64,000 nucleotides of DNA from Planctomycetota bacterium (GTDB lineage Bacteria > Planctomycetota > Planctomycetia > Pirellulales > Lacipirellulaceae): the NCBI GenBank assembly GCA_029259945.1, contig JAJDEF010000008.1, positions 178,129 to 242,128 of the forward strand. Direction: 5' to 3'. The notes beneath the pieces are model-generated. The model did not search any database, was not told the origin of the DNA, and was given only the letters and a program-made list of their open reading frames with translations. The position numbers were made by a program, and so were the translations under genes. Positions 55,728-64,000 of the stretch are shown here, piece after piece (the first letter of the stretch is position 1; each line of letters opens with the position of its first letter).

Positions 55728-56311
55728 CCCAGAAAGAAAAATCGCGTTGCGAGTGGGTTGGAAATGTGGATGCTCGCTACTTGGCCTATCACGATGAAGA
55801 ATGGGGCGTGCCGGTTCATGAGGATCGAAAACAGTTTGAGTTTCTTATCCTCGAAGGCGCTCAGGCGGGGTTGAGTTGGTGGACGGTGCTGAATAAGCGA
55901 GAAGGCTATCGCAAAGCGTTCGCTGATTTCGATCCAGAAAAGGTGGCGCGGTTTACCAAGAAACGCATTGCGAAGTTAATAGAGAACCCGGCCATCATTC
56001 GCAATCGTCTTAAAATCCATGCCGCCGTGACCAACGCGCAAGCCTTTCTTGCCGTGCAAGAAGAATTTGGCAGTTTTGACGATTACCTTTGGCAATTTGT
56101 GGACGGGCGTGCCTTACAAAACAAGTGGCGACGTAGCAAAGACACTCCGGCAACGACCTCGGTTTCGGATGTTTTGAGTAAGGATTTGAAGAAGCGAGGG
56201 TTTAAGTTCGTGGGCAGCACGATCGTTTATGCCCACATGCAGGCGGTGGGGATGGTGAACGACCATCTGGTGAAATGCTACCGGCATCGAGAGTGTGCGC
56301 GGATGAAGTAG
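55724..56311 (+). CDS. tag: DNA-3-methyladenine glycosylase I
   Basis: 195 residues. Excises 3-methyladenine from alkylated DNA. The zinc Cys lies in SRCEWVGN; DARYLAYHDEEWGVPVHEDR, LEGAQAGLSWWTVLNKREGY and the C-terminal YAHMQAVGMVNDHLVKCYRH (zinc His and Cys) are diagnostic. Start overlaps folA, so the alkylation-repair gene is tied to the thymidylate/folate genes. The extra tail after the final Cys is short. Confidence 0.95.
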   Translation: MTQKEKSRCEWVGNVDARYLAYHDEEWGVPVHEDRKQFEFLILEGAQAGLSWWTVLNKREGYRKAFADFDPEKVARFTKKRIAKLIENPAIIRNRLKIHAAVTNAQAFLAVQEEFGSFDDYLWQFVDGRALQNKWRRSKDTPATTSVSDVLSKDLKKRGFKFVGSTIVYAHMQAVGMVNDHLVKCYRHRECARMK

Positions 56312-56318
56312 GGGGATA

Positions 56319-56348
56319 TTTACCGCGGGGTTCGCAGAGAGCGCGGAG
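56319..56348. repeat. ACCGCGGGG-type repeat
   Basis: TTTACCGCGGGGTTCGCAGA followed by GAGCGCGGAG: a degenerate arm of the ACC(A/G)CAGAGG family, three bases before the 3' end of the minus-strand small gene. Confidence 0.5.
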
Positions 56349-56350
56349 TT

Positions 56351-56521
56351 TTAATTCAGCATGCGATTTTGTTTTTCGAGTGCTCCTTGGGGGCTGTTTC
56401 GCGGCACGGCTTGCTGAGAGTCGACCCAGGCGATGGTTTCTTGCAAGACTTTCCAGCGTTGCAACGGATCCCAACATCGCTCGCGTTTTTCTTCTTCGAG
56501 TTTCTTTAGCTTGTTATTCAT
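56351..56521 (-). CDS. 56-residue protein paired with the nucleotidyltransferase
   Basis: Minus-strand frame of 57 codons beginning ATG at 56521 and ending TAA at 56351, starting only 5 bp after the nucleotidyltransferase gene. The protein reads MNNKLKKLEEEKRERCWDPL at the N-terminus, then QRWKVLQETIAWVDSQQAVP; it ends with EKQNRMLN. Charged helical start and one Cys-Trp pair. Close tandem arrangement suggests a co-transcribed partner, possibly of toxin-antitoxin or regulator type. No family recognised. Confidence 0.6.
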   Translation of the reverse strand: MNNKLKKLEEEKRERCWDPLQRWKVLQETIAWVDSQQAVPRNSPQGALEKQNRMLN

Positions 56522-56526
56522 GCTTG

Positions 56527-57012
56527 TTATTCGCCGGACTGAAGAATCTCACGTAAAAATCGTATCCGCTCGTGCTTTTGCTGTGGCTTGGATAACGCCA
56601 GTTGACATTTTAGCATATCGTTGTCTGAAAGACCTCGATAGTGTGTTCCTGCCGCTGTTTTTTCTTCGAGGCTTTTTTGCCAGGATTCTTGCCAAGCGTC
56701 TAAGCCATTGACAGAGCGCATGATGTCGATAGCTCCGTGTGGACTGTTCAGGCAATAGACAGCTTGTTTGGCGAGCCAGTCTGTGGGCAGTTCACTAACA
56801 GGAGCCCAGTTGTCATCGGTACTTCCCCACTCGGCGTCGAGATTGGCAAGCGTTTGCTCACATCGGGCGCGATTTTTTTCGGTGTCTTCGATCCAGAAAT
56901 CGACATCGTAGGTAAGCAAAGGCCGGTGCCGCAGCATGAAATTCATGCCACCGATCAAGAGGTAGCGAACGTCGTGATGGTTCATCGCAGCAAGGATTGC
57001 ATCGATATTCAT
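56527..57012 (-). CDS. nucleotidyltransferase-fold protein
   Basis: 161 residues. The N-terminal half has the minimal nucleotidyltransferase pattern: VRYLLIGGMNFMLRHRPLL (GG loop), followed by TYDVDFWIE (DxD metal pair), then AIDIMRSV with another acidic residue. Such proteins occur in AbiEii-like toxins and MNT-type antitoxins. A 56-residue gene follows directly. No HEPN partner is seen. Function could be modification of RNA, tRNA or a protein. Confidence 0.7.
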   Translation of the reverse strand: MNIDAILAAMNHHDVRYLLIGGMNFMLRHRPLLTYDVDFWIEDTEKNRARCEQTLANLDAEWGSTDDNWAPVSELPTDWLAKQAVYCLNSPHGAIDIMRSVNGLDAWQESWQKSLEEKTAAGTHYRGLSDNDMLKCQLALSKPQQKHERIRFLREILQSGE

Positions 57013-57094
57013 GCAGTCATTCTAGTGTAAGACATTATGTCAGAACAGCGCTTTGCTTGTGGCGGCCAGCGAAGCTATTTTTATAGCGAAGGAG

Positions 57095-58018
57095 CTAGAA
57101 GGCTCGTGTTTCGGCGATTGAATTTGCGTTGAGGGCGAGCATGGCTAGGCGATCGAAACCGAGGGCGCAGCCTGAGCAATTGGGGAGGCCTTGTTGCATG
57201 GCTTCGAGGAGTGACTCGGGTAGCGGCAGGGCAGGGCGACCTTCAATTTGGCGCTTAGCGTTGACTTGGGTGAGACGGCTGCGTAGTTCGGCGGCGTCGG
57301 TGAGTTCGTCGTAGCCGTTGGCCAGCTCGATGCCAGCGACGTAGAGCTCGAATCGGCGGGCGACGCGGATGCCATTGTCACGACGTTCGATTTTGGCCAA
57401 GGCGGCTTGGCTTGCTGGGTAGTCGTAGATGATTACGGGGGTGTCTTGGCCTAGGTGGGGCTCGACTTGTGTGGCGAGTAGCAGGTTGAGCCACTCGTCG
57501 GGATCGTCAGCGCGCATGTCCGCGGGGATGGCGATGCCGAGTTCTTTTGCACGAGCGGAAAGTTCGCTGGCGGTAGCCGAATAGGGACAGATGCCGACGT
57601 GTTTGGAAAAAGCTTCGCCGTAGGTGACTTGTGTTGCGGAGGAGGTGTCGAGGAGCGCCTGGCAAAGTTGGTCGAGCAGCGACATGCCGGCGTGTATGTC
57701 GTCGCCCTCGCGATACCATTCAACGATGGTGAATTCGGGGTTGTGTAGTGTGCCCTGTTCGCCCGCTCGGAAGGAGCGGGTTATCTGGAAGATGGCTTGC
57801 ATGCCATCGGCGATCAGGCGTTTCATGTGGAGTTCGGGCGAGGATTGCAGCCAAGCGATTTCGGCGTTGGCGGTTTCGACGGCGAAGGGATCGATGTGGA
57901 GTTCGGGAATCACCTCGGCAGCGAGCAACGGGGTTTCGACTTCGATAAAGTCGTGTTCGAGAAAGAATAGGCGGAGGGCGGCGAGAAGATCGCTGCGGTG
58001 TTGGAGTGTTTGGAGCAT
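57095..58018 (-). CDS. epmA: elongation factor P--(R)-beta-lysine ligase
   Basis: 307 residues from the ATG at 58018; the frame continues upstream, but that part overlaps the M48 gene and has no family similarity. A class II aminoacyl-tRNA-synthetase-like enzyme that attaches beta-lysine to elongation factor P. FIEVETPLLAAEVIPELHID, SPELHMKRLIADGMQAIFQI, RSFRAGEQGTLHNPEFTIVE (motif 2) and CSGCALGFDRLAMLAL (motif 3) are all present. No efp or epmB nearby. It ends where a short gap leads to the nucleotidyltransferase gene. Confidence 0.92.
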   Translation of the reverse strand: MLQTLQHRSDLLAALRLFFLEHDFIEVETPLLAAEVIPELHIDPFAVETANAEIAWLQSSPELHMKRLIADGMQAIFQITRSFRAGEQGTLHNPEFTIVEWYREGDDIHAGMSLLDQLCQALLDTSSATQVTYGEAFSKHVGICPYSATASELSARAKELGIAIPADMRADDPDEWLNLLLATQVEPHLGQDTPVIIYDYPASQAALAKIERRDNGIRVARRFELYVAGIELANGYDELTDAAELRSRLTQVNAKRQIEGRPALPLPESLLEAMQQGLPNCSGCALGFDRLAMLALNANSIAETRAF

Positions 58019-58065
58019 ATTGAAATGACGAATGTGGAATGACGAAGTGTGCCGAGGGTGGTGGT

Positions 58066-60015
58066 TTATTGGTTGTCGACGGGTTGGCCTGGTAGTAGAG
58101 GAGGCATGGGGCAATCGAGCATGTCGGAGATGCCGCGGAGGAGTTCGGCTTCTCGGATTTTTACTTCGTGATCGGCACAGATGGCGACCGCACAGGCTTC
58201 GACCAAGCGGCCCCGATGTTTGGCCGAGACGCGTGTCAGTTCGTTGAGCGCCTGATCGAGTTGCTGTAGGCCACATTGCCCAGGAGGTAGCAGATTGATA
58301 TTGGCTTTAGGCAAGTGAACTGCGGCGGCAGCGACGGCTTGGGCGGCCTCGCCCGCCGTGTTGCCAGCGTAGGCAAGGGTGGAGAGGAGCACGGAGCAAG
58401 GCTTGCTGAGCCGTTGTAGGCCATAGTAGGCGATGCGCGGTGCGGCAGCTTCGTCGAACTGTGGGCGCAAGTGCCGTAGCAAGATGCGATGCAACGTCCA
58501 CTCGAACAATGCGATTCGATTATCAGCTTCGACTAGTTTTGTGAATGCTTGAGAGAATTCGGCGAATTGTTGCTTGGTCATTGCTCGTAGGGCGGGTAGC
58601 GACATGTCGACCAAAGGAAGCCGAACGCGAGCGTCGAGTTGGCTGATGGTGGGCGTGATTTTTCGGGTCAGTTCGACGATGTCGGAGGTAGTCGATTCGG
58701 CGAGCGCTTGCATTTGGACAGTGCGGACGGAATGTTCACGATCGAGCAGTAGTGCGAAAATGACCGCGCGGGCACCGTAGGGTTCGTGGACTGTGTCGAC
58801 AATATCGTCGGGAAGTTCGCGAACTAGCTGGTGGGCATATTGGCGATGAATTTCAGTAGGGTTGCCGACTTGTTCGGCGGCGTTTTCGACCACCGCGATG
58901 GGGAGTTGGTCGACAGCGGCGCCGACCAAGCCCGCTGTGCCAGCGATCTCAGCGATTGCGATAGGCGTCGCAGGCATTTCGGGGAATTTGCCATCCCAAG
59001 CAGGATCGAGCCGGGTGATTCGTTGGTCGAGGGGCGGATGGGTGGCCATGAGGCCGGTGAAACCTTCCCAAACGCCCTGGCCAAAATACATGTGGCTCAT
59101 TTCGGCAGCGTTGGGATGTTTTAATATCGAGCCAGTAATTGCGGCGCCGATGCGTTTGAGCGCGCCGGCGATGCCGCCCGGGTTGCGGGTGAACTGCACG
59201 GCGGAAGCATCGGCGAGAAATTCTCGTTGTCGAGAGACGGCGGCTTTGATGAGGTTGCCCATCAGCGAACCGATGCCGCCGATGATAATGAGCGCCAGTC
59301 CGATGAATAGAAGGGCCGAACCGTTGTCGTTTTTTGAACGTCGGCGGCCGCTGTAGGCGGCGGAGCGGAACAGGATGCGTCCGAGGAGACCCAGCAAGAG
59401 GATTCCGTGGAGCACGCCAATCAATCGGATGTTGATTCGCATGTCGCCGTTGAGGATGTGGCTGAATTCGTGGGCGATGACGCCTTGGAGTTCGTCGCGC
59501 GAAAGTTGTTCGGCGGTGCCACGCGTGACGGCGACGACGGCATCGCTGGGCGAGTAGCCGGCGGCGAAGGCGTTGATCCCCTGTTCGTCAGGGAGCATAA
59601 AGACGGGTGGTACTGGTACTCCTGCGGCGAGGGCCATTTCTTCGACCACGTTAAGCAACCGGCGTTCGACGAGGTCGGTGGTGTTGGGGGCGAGTCGCAT
59701 GCCGCCGACGTTTTCGGCCACCGTGGTGCCGCCGCCGTTGAGTTGGGCGACCTTAAAGAAGCTGCCGCCGACGATGAGCAGGAGAGTGATGGCGGAAGCG
59801 CCGATCGGAACAGACCAATCGAAGGTTGCCTTGAGCGGTGGAACTGAGGCAGAATGCGTGGCGGATTGGGAGTACTGCTCGAATCCGCCGACGGCTAGCA
59901 GAGACACGAGGAATACGGTGCTGACGATTCCGACCACAGCAATCGCAAATAGCACGACGAGCCACTTCGTCGAGCGGCGTGCTGCGGACTGTCGCTCAAA
60001 AAAGTCGGTGGCCAT
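58066..60015 (-). CDS. M48-family membrane metalloprotease (HtpX-like) with C-terminal extension
   Basis: 649 residues. An N-terminal helix (about 17-42), further membrane segments, and a zinc peptidase core: GVIAHEFSHILNGDMRINIR (HExxH variant HEFSH) and the second zinc Glu region FLADASAVQFTRNPGG. Additional helices (LHGILLLGLLGRILF, IGLALIIIGGIGSLMGNLI) anchor it. The last ~300 residues are soluble and not part of HtpX; the final 130 resemble a TerB-like helical domain. It follows the LemA gene by 163 bp on the same strand, a pairing typical of LemA-M48 operons in envelope quality control. Confidence 0.88.
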   Translation of the reverse strand: MATDFFERQSAARRSTKWLVVLFAIAVVGIVSTVFLVSLLAVGGFEQYSQSATHSASVPPLKATFDWSVPIGASAITLLLIVGGSFFKVAQLNGGGTTVAENVGGMRLAPNTTDLVERRLLNVVEEMALAAGVPVPPVFMLPDEQGINAFAAGYSPSDAVVAVTRGTAEQLSRDELQGVIAHEFSHILNGDMRINIRLIGVLHGILLLGLLGRILFRSAAYSGRRRSKNDNGSALLFIGLALIIIGGIGSLMGNLIKAAVSRQREFLADASAVQFTRNPGGIAGALKRIGAAITGSILKHPNAAEMSHMYFGQGVWEGFTGLMATHPPLDQRITRLDPAWDGKFPEMPATPIAIAEIAGTAGLVGAAVDQLPIAVVENAAEQVGNPTEIHRQYAHQLVRELPDDIVDTVHEPYGARAVIFALLLDREHSVRTVQMQALAESTTSDIVELTRKITPTISQLDARVRLPLVDMSLPALRAMTKQQFAEFSQAFTKLVEADNRIALFEWTLHRILLRHLRPQFDEAAAPRIAYYGLQRLSKPCSVLLSTLAYAGNTAGEAAQAVAAAAVHLPKANINLLPPGQCGLQQLDQALNELTRVSAKHRGRLVEACAVAICADHEVKIREAELLRGISDMLDCPMPPLLPGQPVDNQ

Positions 60016-60057
60016 AGGCAGGGGATTTAGCTATTTGTTTTTAAGAAGAAAGAAATA

Positions 60058-60162
60058 GCCACAGATTGCAGGCGGAGAGCTAAGAGCGGAAAGCTAAGAG
60101 CTGTTTTTTCTCTCTGCTCTCTGCTCTAGGCTCTTAGCTCTATGCCCTGTTCATCTGTGGTT
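60058..60162. repeat. nested inverted repeat between lemA and the protease gene
   Basis: GCCACAGAT (60058-60066) pairs with ATCTGTGGT (60153-60161), one mismatch; inside, GAGCTAAGAGC (60077-60087) pairs with GCTCTTAGCTC (60130-60140). A further GAGCGGAAAGCTAAGAGC repeat lies between. Likely a hairpin related to the CACAG family in this window. Confidence 0.55.
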
Positions 60163-60178
60163 CCAATTTAATTGCGGA

Positions 60179-60781
60179 TTAGAATTCTACCTTGGGTGCT
60201 TCGGCGATGGTTTCGCTGTCGAATTCGAGCAGTTCGGCGTCTTGGTTGTGGCCGAGGAAGTTGGCGAAGAGGATGGGCGGGAAGGTTTGCCGGTAGGTGT
60301 TGTAGGCGGTGACCGAGTCGTTGTAGCCTTGCCGCGAGAAGGCGACGCGGTTTTCGGTCGAGGTGAGTTCTTCGGTCAATTGGGCCATGTTTTGGTTGGC
60401 TTTGAGGTCGGGGTAAGCCTCGGCGAGAGCAAACAATTTGCCGAGACTGCCGGTGAGCATTTGTTCGCTGAGAGCCAATTCTTTCATCGCGGCGGGATCG
60501 CCCGGTTTGGCGGCTGCCTGTTGCAGGCCGCTTTGGGCGCGGTTGCGGGCATTGATCACCGCTTCGAGCGTTTCTCGCTCGTGGCTCATATAGCCTTTGA
60601 CCGTCTCGACCAGATTGGGGATGAGGTCGTAGCGGCGTTTGAGTTGGACTTCGATTTGCGAGAAGGCGTTTTCAAATCGATTGCGAAGCGTGACGAGCCG
60701 GTTGTAAACACCGGTGCCGTAGAGGAGTAGGAGTAGTCCGCAGCCGGCGATGACGGCCAGAATGATCCAAGGTAATGACAT
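60179..60781 (-). CDS. lemA: LemA family protein
   Basis: 200 residues with AAGGAGATACTCC before the ATG. One N-terminal helix (IILAVIAGCGLLLLLYGTGV), then the LemA fold: NRFENAFSQIEVQLKRRYDL, IPNLVETVKGYMSHERETLE, AYPDLKANQNMAQL and EELTSTENRVAFSRQGYNDS. LemA proteins are small membrane-anchored helical bundles, often next to M48 proteases, as here (the M48 gene follows). Exact role not established. Confidence 0.93.
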   Translation of the reverse strand: MSLPWIILAVIAGCGLLLLLYGTGVYNRLVTLRNRFENAFSQIEVQLKRRYDLIPNLVETVKGYMSHERETLEAVINARNRAQSGLQQAAAKPGDPAAMKELALSEQMLTGSLGKLFALAEAYPDLKANQNMAQLTEELTSTENRVAFSRQGYNDSVTAYNTYRQTFPPILFANFLGHNQDAELLEFDSETIAEAPKVEF

Positions 60782-60931
60782 GGAGTATCTCCTTGTGGGA
60801 AGAACGAGTTACGGCTATTGGTGCTTATTCGCTGGTTGTGTTGGAATCTTGGCAAAAAACTGGTGAAAGCCACTTATTCGGGGGCTTTGGAACGCTAGAT
60901 GTATTCGCCGGTCGAAAAAATATGCTCCAGG

Positions 60932-62863
60932 CTAGCCATTGTTATCTTGCTGCCGAACAAATACCAGACTCAAGGTAGCGAAGAATAGCAAAACGCAAGA
61001 AGTGGGCTCAGGCACAGCGTTGCCGGCGGCGATCGCTGGGCTGGTCGTGCCGAAGTTGTTTTGCCAATCGGTAAAATCGGCCACATCAAAGGTGCTGCCA
61101 AAGCCCCGTTGCCAGCTGAGCAAGTCGCTGCCGTCGACGTCGTTGTCGTTATCAAAATCGCCGGTGAGGGTGGGGGCTATGATGTCAGGTGCTTCGCCAT
61201 ACCACCACGAGATGGCGTAGTCTTGGGCGGGAGCAAACTGCTCGTTACGATAGACCCAGATTTCGTAGTTATCGTCAAAAGGTATCTCCGCGAAAATGTG
61301 TTCCACGGGACTTACGATACTATCAGAAATCGCGATATCGTCGTCACCCACATCAAAGGTTCCAGCAGGAACCAGGTAGAGGTCCAAGTTGGTTAAGACA
61401 TCGTCCAGGTTGGTGTACTCTTGGAAGGTGTCGCCCACGTCAAACGCGCCGTCCCCGTCGATGTCGGACGCGAAATCGACTTCACGGTCCCAAGCGAGTG
61501 TGATCGAGATAAAGTCACCTGCCTTGAGCGGCTGGTCGAGCGCGTACTTGTTGATCGGAAAATTCGTGCCGTCGATTGTGCCGTAGTCCCAACCGATGAC
61601 CGGAACGTCGCCCACGGTCGCAGAACCAAAATGGCCATTGACCTCATGCTCGCCGGCGGCAAACTGTTGCAATGCCCGTTTGGCGTTGAGGTGGCCTGTG
61701 CCCATTTCCTCGTCCAAGGGGATTTCGGTGGGGAAGAGGCTGGCATTACCTAGGTGGGCGGGCGAATCGAACCAAGTCGAGGTGCCGTCCTGTTTTATGA
61801 CGGTCCGTTCCATGCCAAGGTGTTTGCCCGTGCCGCTGGTATCTTCGATTTTGTCGGCGGAATTCATCAGTACCGATTTCATTACTTCGTGACGGCGTGC
61901 CGTCGGACCAGACGCTACGGTACCGCCCCAGTTTGCAGCGCCTGCGGCGATTTGCGCATCGCCATATTCTTGCAGCAACGCGACCGTGCCTGTTACGTGC
62001 GGTGCAGCGTAGCTGGTGCCACTTTTTGTATCAACGGCTCCTCCAACGTCGGCAAGCATAATGTTTGCCCCCGGAGCTATTAAATCTATTGGAGTACGCT
62101 CCGGTTCAAATAGATTGAAGGGAGTAAACACAGCATTGGTACTTGCGTATTTCTTAAAGACATTTCCTACTCTTTCTGAGGACGCAACGGTTATCCCATT
62201 AAAATTGTCAGCAGGTGAATCAGCGTTAGCTGGTGAAACGTCATTTTTCCAACCAGCTACATAAAGTACGTCATGAATAGATGCTGACCAATCAACGAAC
62301 TGCGAAAACGGTGAATTACCATCAGGATTGCCAATCATAGAAGGCAACTCTATTCCAAAACTCAGGTTAATCGCTCTGACATCTCCATTGTTTCGCGTTG
62401 CAATAAATTGCGAAGAGATAGACCAAGAATCTGTCTCGGATAGCCCTTCGCCATTGTTGAAAATCCCCGCCGTCGAAAATAAGTCTGCATTTTGTGCGAC
62501 ACCCGGGATAAGTGCATCCTTGGAAATAATTACCCCCGCGACTTGTGTCGCATGTGCAAGTGGTTGAGGGCCTGACAGATCGAAGATCTCAACTTGAGAA
62601 TTTGCAGTAGGATTTACACGATCGTCCAACAGAAACACACCTGTGGGAAGCGTGCCAAGCCTTGAGTTGCTCGGATTGTCAAAACCTGGCCTTCCAGACC
62701 GCTGCAATTCCACTTGGCCAATACTGATCCCGTTTCCGGTATAGGGCACACTCACAGAATTGATGCCATCTTCGCTAATGCTATCCAAGCTTGCAAAAGC
62801 ATTGGTAACACTACAAGTTGCAAACAGCATTGCGCCGAACAACGTCTTGAGTAAATTGCTCAT
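60932..62863 (-). CDS. subtilisin-like (S8) protease with dockerin-like and PEP-CTERM tails
   Basis: 643 residues from the ATG at 62863, preceded by AAGAGGGTATCC. Signal peptide MSNLLKTLFGAMLFATCSVT (ends near NAFA). Serine-protease domain: GISIGQVELQRSGRPGFD (where the catalytic Asp is normally found; here Glu), the His in PLAHATQVAGVIISKD and the Ser in GTSYAAPHVTGTVALLQ. A dockerin-like segment (TGDFDNDNDVDGSDLLSWQR) precedes the PEP-CTERM tail VPEPTSCVLLFFATLSLVFV. Surface-exposed. Follows a lipoprotein gene by 49 bp. Confidence 0.85.
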   Translation of the reverse strand: MSNLLKTLFGAMLFATCSVTNAFASLDSISEDGINSVSVPYTGNGISIGQVELQRSGRPGFDNPSNSRLGTLPTGVFLLDDRVNPTANSQVEIFDLSGPQPLAHATQVAGVIISKDALIPGVAQNADLFSTAGIFNNGEGLSETDSWSISSQFIATRNNGDVRAINLSFGIELPSMIGNPDGNSPFSQFVDWSASIHDVLYVAGWKNDVSPANADSPADNFNGITVASSERVGNVFKKYASTNAVFTPFNLFEPERTPIDLIAPGANIMLADVGGAVDTKSGTSYAAPHVTGTVALLQEYGDAQIAAGAANWGGTVASGPTARRHEVMKSVLMNSADKIEDTSGTGKHLGMERTVIKQDGTSTWFDSPAHLGNASLFPTEIPLDEEMGTGHLNAKRALQQFAAGEHEVNGHFGSATVGDVPVIGWDYGTIDGTNFPINKYALDQPLKAGDFISITLAWDREVDFASDIDGDGAFDVGDTFQEYTNLDDVLTNLDLYLVPAGTFDVGDDDIAISDSIVSPVEHIFAEIPFDDNYEIWVYRNEQFAPAQDYAISWWYGEAPDIIAPTLTGDFDNDNDVDGSDLLSWQRGFGSTFDVADFTDWQNNFGTTSPAIAAGNAVPEPTSCVLLFFATLSLVFVRQQDNNG

Positions 62864-62912
62864 TGGATACCCTCTTTCATTGGTTTTGATGTGGTGTGTG
62901 GAAGGCGCAACT

Positions 62913-63680
62913 TTACTTATTAGATTTCTCGTCGGGCTTGTCCACAACTACAAAGGAAAAAGGTCGACAAATAATATGCTCCTCTAGCCCAGGTTCAACA
63001 GGCGACATACTAAACCTGTCCGTTTTTTTCTCCCTAGCCTCCCTTGCGACGGCCCGAATCATCTTCACTTGATAATCTCCAGCCTTCAATTTTCCGCAAG
63101 GAATAAACATGAGTTTAGTGTGGAGATCGAGGAGCCTTCGATTCTTTAGTAGGTAATGAATTTCAAAGACGCTACCTTTTTGCTCTATTTTGTCGATAAT
63201 GACCGCAGGAGAGGTCAATGAAGTAAAGAAGATAATCGACACCTCACTTCCCACAGGAAATTCGTTCTGAGGTATTTCGCCCTCGACAAGCACTCGATGA
63301 ACTTCTGGTAATGCTTGACGATCCCTGCCACTTACGGCGAAACCTGGAGGCGGTTTAGCCTTCCTCCCGTGTGGCAACTCGCGTACTGCTTGCTCAATTT
63401 GAAGTACAAGAGATTGCGCCCTCTTACGCCGTATTTCCTCGATTCCCTCTGGAGTGGAGTACCGTTTCATCTTTTCGGGCGTATCTCGATAGATGTGTAA
63501 TTCTGGCTCGAGTGCGCGTAAGCCCCCGCGAAAAAGTCCAGCAATCTGGTCGAGCGAGATCACCACCGTCTCGGCTTCTTCCGGTTTCTCCTCATTGTCA
63601 GCCGCATTGGTGCAGCCGATACCGACAGCTAGCCAAGCCAGTGTCACCGCCCACATGCCAACCCCTCGAAACCAATTCAT
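62913..63680 (-). CDS. predicted lipoprotein, unknown function
   Basis: 255 residues, ATG after GAGGAGATGCATT. The N-terminal helix ends with a lipobox-like LAVGIGC (Cys near 23). The mature protein begins TNAADNEEKPEEAETVV, then a helical region (IRRKRAQSLVLQIEQAV) and a beta-rich part (VGSEVSIIFFTSLTSPAVII). No known family. It precedes the subtilisin-like gene by 49 bp on the same strand, so it may be a partner or inhibitor, but this is inference. Confidence 0.65.
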   Translation of the reverse strand: MNWFRGVGMWAVTLAWLAVGIGCTNAADNEEKPEEAETVVISLDQIAGLFRGGLRALEPELHIYRDTPEKMKRYSTPEGIEEIRRKRAQSLVLQIEQAVRELPHGRKAKPPPGFAVSGRDRQALPEVHRVLVEGEIPQNEFPVGSEVSIIFFTSLTSPAVIIDKIEQKGSVFEIHYLLKNRRLLDLHTKLMFIPCGKLKAGDYQVKMIRAVAREAREKKTDRFSMSPVEPGLEEHIICRPFSFVVVDKPDEKSNK

Positions 63681-64000
63681 AATGCATCTCCTCGAACGCT
63701 TTGTCGTTAGGTCGGTAGTTTAGCAGAATTCTACGGAAAAGTCAGCAAACAGTTAGTAGGGTGCGTGATCGTCGCGTTATTTGGTGCGTTACAAGGGAGT
63801 AATGCGTTAACGCTAGGTGGGCGTTCAGCCTGAGATCGAACGCACCGTTTTTCAAAAACCACGCACCCTTGTATCTTGCAGATAGTTTGGTTCTAAGGAA
63901 GGGGCCGTGTTCTGCGGAGTGAGCGCAAGCGAACGAAGCAGAACACGGCAGCCGACCGGTAGATCGTCGCACCCTGGGTCTTTGTAAGACCGTAATAGTA
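63681..64000. other. 320-bp region with two inverted repeats
   Basis: No gene. AGGGTGCGTG (63758-63767) and CACGCACCCT (63860-63869) are exact 10-bp inverted arms. GCCGTGTTCTGC (63904-63915) and GCAGAACACGGC (63938-63949) form a second perfect 12-bp pair. A GGTGCGTT unit also recurs at 63782. Contains the promoter of the lipoprotein gene, not resolved. Confidence 0.5.

Noticed and set aside
58019..58276. Upstream part of the epmA frame
   Set aside because: Overlaps the M48 gene and reads as Arg/Pro/His-rich non-coding sequence.
63742..63972. 76-codon minus-strand frame near the right end
   Set aside because: It spans both inverted repeats, has no ribosome site and no recognisable domain.

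Overview
The window looks like a chromosomal segment of a planctomycete, most likely of the Pirellulales type. Reasons: a DUF1559 protein with a prepilin-type N-terminus and a C-terminal H-X9-DG motif, several PEP-CTERM and dockerin-like secreted proteins, a MoxR/DUF58/VWA operon next to a DUF4159 protein, an LptD outer-membrane protein, and frequent GTG/TTG starts. No rRNA, tRNA or CRISPR array was seen.

Layout. 1-4.4 kb: right end of a prophage-like block (capsid-like protein, LamG protein, small structural proteins, convergent HTH repressor, palindromic operator). 4.5-7.5 kb: flavin monooxygenase, bioD, and an AroE-fold protein that lacks the usual shikimate-site residues. 7.7-11.8 kb: a membrane protein, then a three-gene minus-strand operon (DUF1559, dockerin/PEP-CTERM, PEP-CTERM) preceded by a consensus-like promoter and a clear cobalamin riboswitch; this is the most novel feature here. 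11.8-19.6 kb: rpoD with terminator and a long upstream gap, a cysteine-knuckle protein, a methyltransferase and two coupled GTPases. 19.8-24 kb: recQ, a TolB-like protein and a DUF4160/DUF2442 pair. 24-33 kb: MoxR-DUF58-BatA-VWA operon divergent from a toroid-DUF4159 protein. 33.4-39.8 kb: lptD and both subunits of DNA topoisomerase VI, an enzyme mainly known from archaea. 40-44.2 kb: two small secreted proteins, def-fmt, and a glutamate-synthase-like flavoprotein. 45-57 kb: housekeeping genes (miaB, glnE, HU, glnB, ferredoxin, thyA, folA, tag) plus a DegT aminotransferase, TfoX-N protein and a nucleotidyltransferase with a 56-residue partner; its intergenic gaps hold several families of short palindromic repeats. 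57-63.7 kb: epmA, M48 protease with LemA, subtilisin-like PEP-CTERM protease and a lipoprotein.

Functional links. glnE and glnB form a nitrogen-signalling neighbourhood with an HU-like gene between them. thyA, folA and tag form a nucleotide/DNA-repair group. def-fmt processes initiator formyl-methionine. The riboswitch operon suggests that a set of surface proteins is produced when B12 is scarce, which would fit corrinoid capture or a B12-sparing switch. Function calls rest on motif reading only; no database search was run.
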